Origin: CALKWS01 sp048594865
GTDB taxonomy: Bacteria > Actinomycetota > Actinomycetes > Actinomycetales > Beutenbergiaceae
Direction of reading: 5' to 3'
DNA: 9,372 nt
Assembly (NCBI GenBank): GCA_048594865.1
Contig: JBMDWZ010000149.1
Coordinates: 1-9,372, forward strand
The notes beneath the pieces are model-generated. The model saw only the letters and a list, made by a program, of their open reading frames with translations, searched no databases and was not told where the DNA came from. Positions 6,043 to 9,372 of this stretch are shown one piece after another. Numbering within the stretch: the first letter of the stretch is position 1; each line of letters starts with the position of its first letter. Both the position numbers and the translations under genes were made by a program.

Positions 6043-8523
6043 GTGCCGCAAGAACCGCAAGACAAAGGCTCGGTTCAACGACGCAGCGTGCGCGAACGCG
6101 GCGAGGGTTCGTCGGACCAGGGCCCCAAGGCGCAGTGGACCAAGACCGGCTCGGCGAAGTCCGGCAAATCTGCGGGTGCTGCCAATGCTGCCGGCGGGAC
6201 GACGACGGTCAAGACGTCCGCGGCGAAGTCCGATAAGAAGTCGGCCGGCAAGGCAGCGAAGGGTGAAAAGGGCCGTAGACGGTTCTGGAATTACCCGCGC
6301 CGCAATAAGGGCCCGATTATGCGTTGGCTCCCGGGCTGGCGCTTCATCCTTGGATCGTTCCTCACCGTCACTGCCCTGATCGCCGGGGTTATCGGCTATT
6401 TCTATGTGACCACCGATATCCCCGATCCCGAAGAGTTCGCGATGGCGCAGGGCTCCACGGTGTACTTCGCCGACGGGGAGACCGAGATGGGTTCCTTCGC
6501 CGAGGTGGACCGTCAGATCGTGGATCCCGCCACCTTGCCTGATCACGTGGGCCAGGCGGTGGTCGGCTCGGAGGATCAGCGGTTCTACTCCAACGTGGGC
6601 GTAGACCCGGTCGGAATCCTGCGCGCGTTCTGGAACAACGTCCAGGGCAACCCCACCCAAGGTGGGTCCACCATCACTCAGCAGTACGTAGAGCGCTACT
6701 ACATGGGCACCACCACCTCCTACGTGGGCAAGTTCGAGGAGGCAATCCTGGCGCTGAAGATCGACCGTGAGCAGTCCAAGGATGAGATCCTGGGCAACTA
6801 CCTCAACACGATCTACTACGGCCGCGGCGCCTACGGCATCGAGCGGGCCGCTCAGGTGTACTTCGACAAGCCCGCCGAAGAACTGACCATGGAAGAGGCG
6901 GCGTTGATCGCCGGAATCATCCCCTCGCCGTCGAACTGGGACCCGGCGGTCAATCCCGACCGCGCCGAGGCGCGCTTTGAGCGGACCCTGTCTTTCATGG
7001 CAGAGAACGGTTACATCACCCAGGCCGAGGTTGATGAGGCGCAGATGCCCGAGACGATCGAGCCGGTCCGGACCAACGTGTACGGCGGGCCCAACGGTCA
7101 CATCCTGCAGATGGTGCGCGCGGAGTTGGTGGCTGCCGGTCTCTCGGAGGCCGAGATCGACGGCGGCGGCCTGCAGGTCACCACCACCATCGATCCGCAG
7201 ATGCAAGAGGCCGCGATCGCCGCCGCCCAGGACCTGCCGGAGGACACCCCGGAGACGGTGCGAGTGGCGTTGAGCTCGGTGGATAACGAGACCGGCGCGA
7301 TCCTTGCCCTGTACGGCGGGCCGGACTTCATCGAGGTGCAGCGCAACACCGCCACCCAGGATGTGGCGCAGGGTGGGTCGACGTTCAAGATCTACACGCT
7401 GCTGGCCGCGCTGGATAACGACATCACCCTGGAGCAGCGCTACCCGAGCTACTCCCCGATGGACATCGATGGGTATGAGGTGCGCAACTTCGATACCCCG
7501 CGCAACCGCGGCAACATCGACCTAGCCACCGCCACCGCGAACTCGGTGAACACCTATTACGTGCAGTTGAACAATGAGGTGGGGCCGGAAGAGACCGTGG
7601 ACATGGCCGTGCGTCTGGGCCTGCCCGAAGACACCGATGGCCTGGAGCCGGTGCCCTCAAACGTGCTCGGCACTGCCTCCCCGCACAACCTGGACGTGGC
7701 CCGTACCTACGCCACGGTCGCTTCCGGTGGGCAGCGGCATGAGAACTTCGTGGTCGAGGAGGCCACCGGGCCGCAGGGCAATGGTCTGTACACCGGCGGC
7801 GGGGAAGGTGAGCAGGTGGTCGACTCCCAGGTCGCCGCAGATGCGACCTACGCCATGACCCAGGTGGTGCAGAACGGTACGGGATTCCGTGCTCAGGAAC
7901 TCGGCCGCCCGGTGGCTGCCAAGACCGGTACTTCCCAGGATTACCGGTCGGCGTGGTTCGTGGGCTACGTGCCCCAGGTGACCACGGCGGTGTCGATGTA
8001 CAACGTCGGTGAGAACGGCGAAGAGCTCACGATGGAGAACTTCGGCGGGGAGCCGGTGGTGTCCGGTTCCACCTTCCCGGCGCAGATCTGGACGGCATAC
8101 ATGGCCCAGGCGGTCGCGGACATGGAGGTTCAGGAGTTCCCTGAGCGTTCCGCACCCTCCTATGCCCCGCCGCCGCAGCCGACCCGACAGCCGACTCAGG
8201 AGCCAACGCAGGAAGAGACCACCGAGGAGCCCACGGACGAGCCGACCGATGAGCCCACTGATGAGCCCACTGATGAGCCCACTGATGAGCCGACCGATGA
8301 GCCCACGGACGAGCCCACCGATGAGCCCACTGATGAGCCCACCGACGACCCGAGCCCCAGCCCCACGCCCTCACCCACGCCATCACCGACCCCGACCGAT
8401 GACGACGATGACGACGGCGAGGGCCCACCGGACGACGGCGGCGGTGACGACGGCGGCGGCGGTGACGGTGAGAGTGGCGAGGGTGGCTCGAACGGCAACT
8501 CCGACGCCGGCGGGGACACCTGA
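6043..8523 (+). CDS. ponA: Class A penicillin-binding protein (transglycosylase/transpeptidase), PonA1-like
   Basis: This bifunctional enzyme polymerises lipid II and crosslinks peptidoglycan on the outer face of the membrane. It is 826 aa. Residues 1-100 are a cytoplasmic tail rich in K, A and S; about 101-124 is the single membrane anchor (FILGSFLTVTALIAGVIGYF). The GT51 domain has GSEDQRFY (catalytic E177), GGSTITQQ (207-214) and KFEEAILALKIDREQSKDEI (from 230). The usual His in EDxxFxxHxG is Asn184 here. The transpeptidase domain has STFK (S446 nucleophile, K449), SVN (501-503) and KTGT (627-630), all intact. No PASTA domain follows; from about 700 the protein is disordered, with ten EPTD repeats (729-768), an SPTP run, a D6 run and an acidic Gly-rich end. 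Start: GTG 6043 has GGAG 5 nt upstream and lies after the proposed promoter; GTG 5953 would add 30 residues and has less support. The next gene is on the same strand 60 bp on. Confidence 0.95.
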   Translation: MPQEPQDKGSVQRRSVRERGEGSSDQGPKAQWTKTGSAKSGKSAGAANAAGGTTTVKTSAAKSDKKSAGKAAKGEKGRRRFWNYPRRNKGPIMRWLPGWRFILGSFLTVTALIAGVIGYFYVTTDIPDPEEFAMAQGSTVYFADGETEMGSFAEVDRQIVDPATLPDHVGQAVVGSEDQRFYSNVGVDPVGILRAFWNNVQGNPTQGGSTITQQYVERYYMGTTTSYVGKFEEAILALKIDREQSKDEILGNYLNTIYYGRGAYGIERAAQVYFDKPAEELTMEEAALIAGIIPSPSNWDPAVNPDRAEARFERTLSFMAENGYITQAEVDEAQMPETIEPVRTNVYGGPNGHILQMVRAELVAAGLSEAEIDGGGLQVTTTIDPQMQEAAIAAAQDLPEDTPETVRVALSSVDNETGAILALYGGPDFIEVQRNTATQDVAQGGSTFKIYTLLAALDNDITLEQRYPSYSPMDIDGYEVRNFDTPRNRGNIDLATATANSVNTYYVQLNNEVGPEETVDMAVRLGLPEDTDGLEPVPSNVLGTASPHNLDVARTYATVASGGQRHENFVVEEATGPQGNGLYTGGGEGEQVVDSQVAADATYAMTQVVQNGTGFRAQELGRPVAAKTGTSQDYRSAWFVGYVPQVTTAVSMYNVGENGEELTMENFGGEPVVSGSTFPAQIWTAYMAQAVADMEVQEFPERSAPSYAPPPQPTRQPTQEPTQEETTEEPTDEPTDEPTDEPTDEPTDEPTDEPTDEPTDEPTDEPTDDPSPSPTPSPTPSPTPTDDDDDDGEGPPDDGGGDDGGGGDGESGEGGSNGNSDAGGDT
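8227..8346 (+). repeat. Ten 12-bp tandem repeats encoding EPTD
   Basis: Ten in-frame units of the type GAGCCCACTGAT encode Glu-Pro-Thr-Asp in the extracellular tail of the PBP. Several units are identical in DNA (three consecutive identical copies at 8251-8286), while others differ at third positions (ACG/ACC/ACT, GAT/GAC, CCC/CCG). This suggests growth by slippage. The repeat is in frame, so copy changes would alter tail length without breaking the protein. Confidence 0.95.
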
Positions 8524-8553
8524 GCGCCTTGCGCGTTAACCTCGCCCCCGACT

Positions 8554-8584
8554 TAGCCTGAATGCGATGAGAGTGGGCAGCTGA
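8554..8584 (+). promoter_or_regulatory. Possible -10 element and 5-codon minicistron before the PH-like gene
   Basis: TAGCCT (8554-8559) is followed 7 nt later by ATG 8567, which opens a five-codon ORF (MRVGS) whose TGA overlaps the ATG of the next gene (TGATG at 8582-8586). The same TAGCCT-7 nt-ATG arrangement occurs upstream of erm on the other strand. TTGCGC (8529-8534) is a possible -35 but is 19 bp away. There is no good SD for ATG 8584, so coupled translation from the minicistron is conceivable. Weak evidence. Confidence 0.22.
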
Positions 8585-9036
8585 TGAACCGGCAATGGGT
8601 CTGGTTCGTCAACGCTCGGGGTGCCCGCATCGGCGCGGTGACGTCTGCGGCGATCGGCTTGCCGTGGTTGGTCTGGGGGATCCGCGACCTGGTGATTGGG
8701 GAGTTTGGACTCTCGTTGGTGAGCGGTCTGCTGTTCCTGGCTGTCGCGATGATGTGGTGGCGCGTGCAAGCACGAGCGGACACGGTGATCAGCGATTCCG
8801 GTCTGAGGATCCACACCGGGTGGAGCAACATCGAGGTCCCCTGGTAAACGGTCAAAGACATCCGCCCGATCCACGGGTACCCCGGTTACGAGGTCGATTG
8901 TGGAGGCGGCGTGCAGTACGCCCTGCCCGCTGTCGACAAACAAGACCTCGAGGTGATCAAAGAAGCCTGGGAGGCCCACGGCGAGAGCCAGGCGAGCGAC
9001 AAGGGCGAAGCCCCGCAGGGTGACAAGGCCGCATGA
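8584..9036 (+). pseudogene. Two-TM, bacterial PH-like membrane protein gene interrupted by an in-frame TAA
   Basis: ATG 8584 opens 87 codons ending in TAA 8845-8847. Residues about 16-33 and 42-59 are two hydrophobic segments separated by a short loop, followed by a beta-rich stretch, DTVISDSGLRIHTGWSNIEVPW, typical of small actinobacterial membrane proteins with a bPH domain. The frame stays open after the TAA for 62 more codons, to TGA 9034-9036. The continuation TVKDIRPIHGYPGYEVDCGG reads as the expected rest of the PH-like domain, then VQYALPAVDKQDLEVIKEAW and a charged tail. One base change in the TAA would restore a 150-aa protein. Alternatives are a sequencing error or a genuinely short protein. 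It follows the PBP gene by 60 bp on the same strand. Its function is unknown; the PH-like label is by form only. Confidence 0.7.
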
Positions 9037-9176
9037 GCAGCCCAGGACGCTGAGCCGCCTGACCAACCCAGCGCCACAACGACGCGCAAGTAACGCCGTC
9101 GTGCACTGATCGACTGATCCAAGTGGCCTGCAGAATCGGGTGAGCAACCCCACTCACGGCTACCTGCCGGATCCGC

Positions 9177-9182
9177 TAAACT
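9177..9182 (+). promoter_or_regulatory. Putative -10 element of the rpsF promoter
   Basis: TAAACT, in the context GCTAAACTGG, fits the actinobacterial extended form GnTAnAnTnG. A start at about 9189 would give a leader near 98 nt that contains the whole structured element before rpsF. No good -35 hexamer is visible. The remainder of the 9037-9176 gap holds only a small GTGAG/CTCAC stem (9140-9157), possibly a weak terminator. Confidence 0.4.
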
Positions 9183-9226
9183 GGACCGTTGCTTCGTGGC
9201 GCTTACCCGCGCCCCGATGCACACGC

Positions 9227-9284
9227 ATCAACCTCCTGTCGCGGAGAGACCGCGACCGCACTAGTCCGAAGGAGGTGGGTTGAT
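9227..9284 (+). promoter_or_regulatory. rpsF leader, probable S6:S18-binding autoregulatory RNA that sequesters the SD
   Basis: ACCTCCT (9231-9237) is complementary to AGGAGGT (9270-9276), the rpsF SD, and ATCA (9227-9230) can extend the stem with TGAT (9281-9284) across a small bulge. Inside, GTCGCGG (9238-9244) and CCGCGAC (9250-9256) form a perfect 7-bp hairpin with loop AGAGA, stacked directly on the outer stem on the 5' side. The 3' side leaves a 13-nt bulge (9257-9269) that ends in CCGA. A stem with an asymmetric 3' bulge carrying CCG is the known hallmark of the rpsF leader bound by the S6:S18 complex, which mimics their 16S rRNA site. Binding would hold the SD closed and repress the operon when S6:S18 is in excess. 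The pairing is seen directly; the ligand is inferred. Confidence 0.7.
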
Positions 9285-9286
9285 AT

Positions 9287-9372
9287 ATGCGTCAGTACGA
9301 AATGATGGTGATCCTCGACCCCGAGATCGATGAGCGCACCGTCGCCCCGTCCCTGGAGAAGTTCCTTAACGT
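9287..9372 (+). CDS. rpsF: 30S ribosomal protein S6, 5' end only
   Basis: The first 28 codons plus two bases begin MRQYEMMVILDPEIDERTVAPSLEKF, the standard N-terminal strand and first helix of actinobacterial S6 (family length about 95 aa). S6 binds 16S rRNA in the platform of the small subunit together with S18. AAGGAGGTG (9269-9277), a near-perfect SD, lies 9 nt before ATG 9287. The usual downstream genes ssb, rpsR and rplI would lie past the right edge. Confidence 0.97.
   Translation, partial: MRQYEMMVILDPEIDERTVAPSLEKFLN

Noticed and set aside
5875..7206. Minus-strand open frame of 443 codons
   Set aside because: Opposite the GT51 domain of the PBP, whose motifs are unambiguous; the antisense translation is low-complexity His/Gly/Arg-rich.
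8227..8346. Possible CRISPR array
   Set aside because: Units are contiguous 12-bp coding repeats with no spacers.
8196..8519. Minus-strand ORF encoding repeated SSVG units
   Set aside because: Mirror of the 12-bp EPTD repeat; no start context or homology-like features.
8845..8847. Recoding (selenocysteine or pyrrolysine) at the internal stop
   Set aside because: The codon is TAA, not TGA or TAG, and the expected residue there is an ordinary polar one.
9216..9229. GATGC-ACAC-GCATC hairpin in the rpsF leader
   Set aside because: Competes with the much stronger SD-sequestering fold by using 9227-9229; may be only an alternative state.

Overview
The window looks like a GC-rich actinobacterial chromosome (G+C well above 60% by eye, many GTG starts). 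The gene set is typical of Actinomycetota: a DUF6049-like secreted protein behind a MutT4-like Nudix gene, a divergent PcnA-type CCA-adding enzyme, a PonA1-type class A penicillin-binding protein (PBP), and rpsF opening with MRQYEMMVILDP. A member of the Mycobacteriales/Corynebacteriales is the best guess from family resemblance, but the genus cannot be fixed from the sequence alone.

Layout. 1-1557 (-) is the N-terminal 519 codons of a secreted DUF6049-like protein that runs off the left edge. It is coupled through a GTGA overlap to a Nudix hydrolase (1554-2078, -). Divergently, 2261-3712 (+) encodes the CCA tRNA nucleotidyltransferase. Converging on it, 3748-4281 (-) encodes a short Erm-type rRNA methyltransferase resembling mycobacterial Erm(37). 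Upstream of erm is a 273-bp gene-free stretch with an AT-rich block, a possible leaderless start with a 22-codon ORF, a 23-bp tandem duplication and two related dyad repeats. Next on the minus strand are a small 4-oxalocrotonate tautomerase-like protein (4555-4797) and the rhodanese-fold tRNA hydroxylase TrhO (4882-5778). Divergent from trhO, 6043-8523 (+) encodes a bifunctional class A PBP with a repetitive EPTD tail. It is followed by a two-TM/PH-like gene broken by an in-frame TAA (8584-9036), a 250-bp intergenic region ending in what looks like an S6:S18-binding rpsF leader (9227-9284), and the first 28 codons of rpsF.

How the parts fit. Two envelope-related blocks (DUF6049, normally next to murJ, and the PBP) flank genes for tRNA maturation and modification (CCA addition, U34 hydroxylation). 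Most genes are ordinary chromosomal housekeeping, and I see no phage, IS or CRISPR signature. The least routine parts are the short Erm with its possible antibiotic-responsive control region, the dyad repeats beside it, the PH-like gene with a premature stop, and the rpsF leader that hides the Shine-Dalgarno (SD) sequence.
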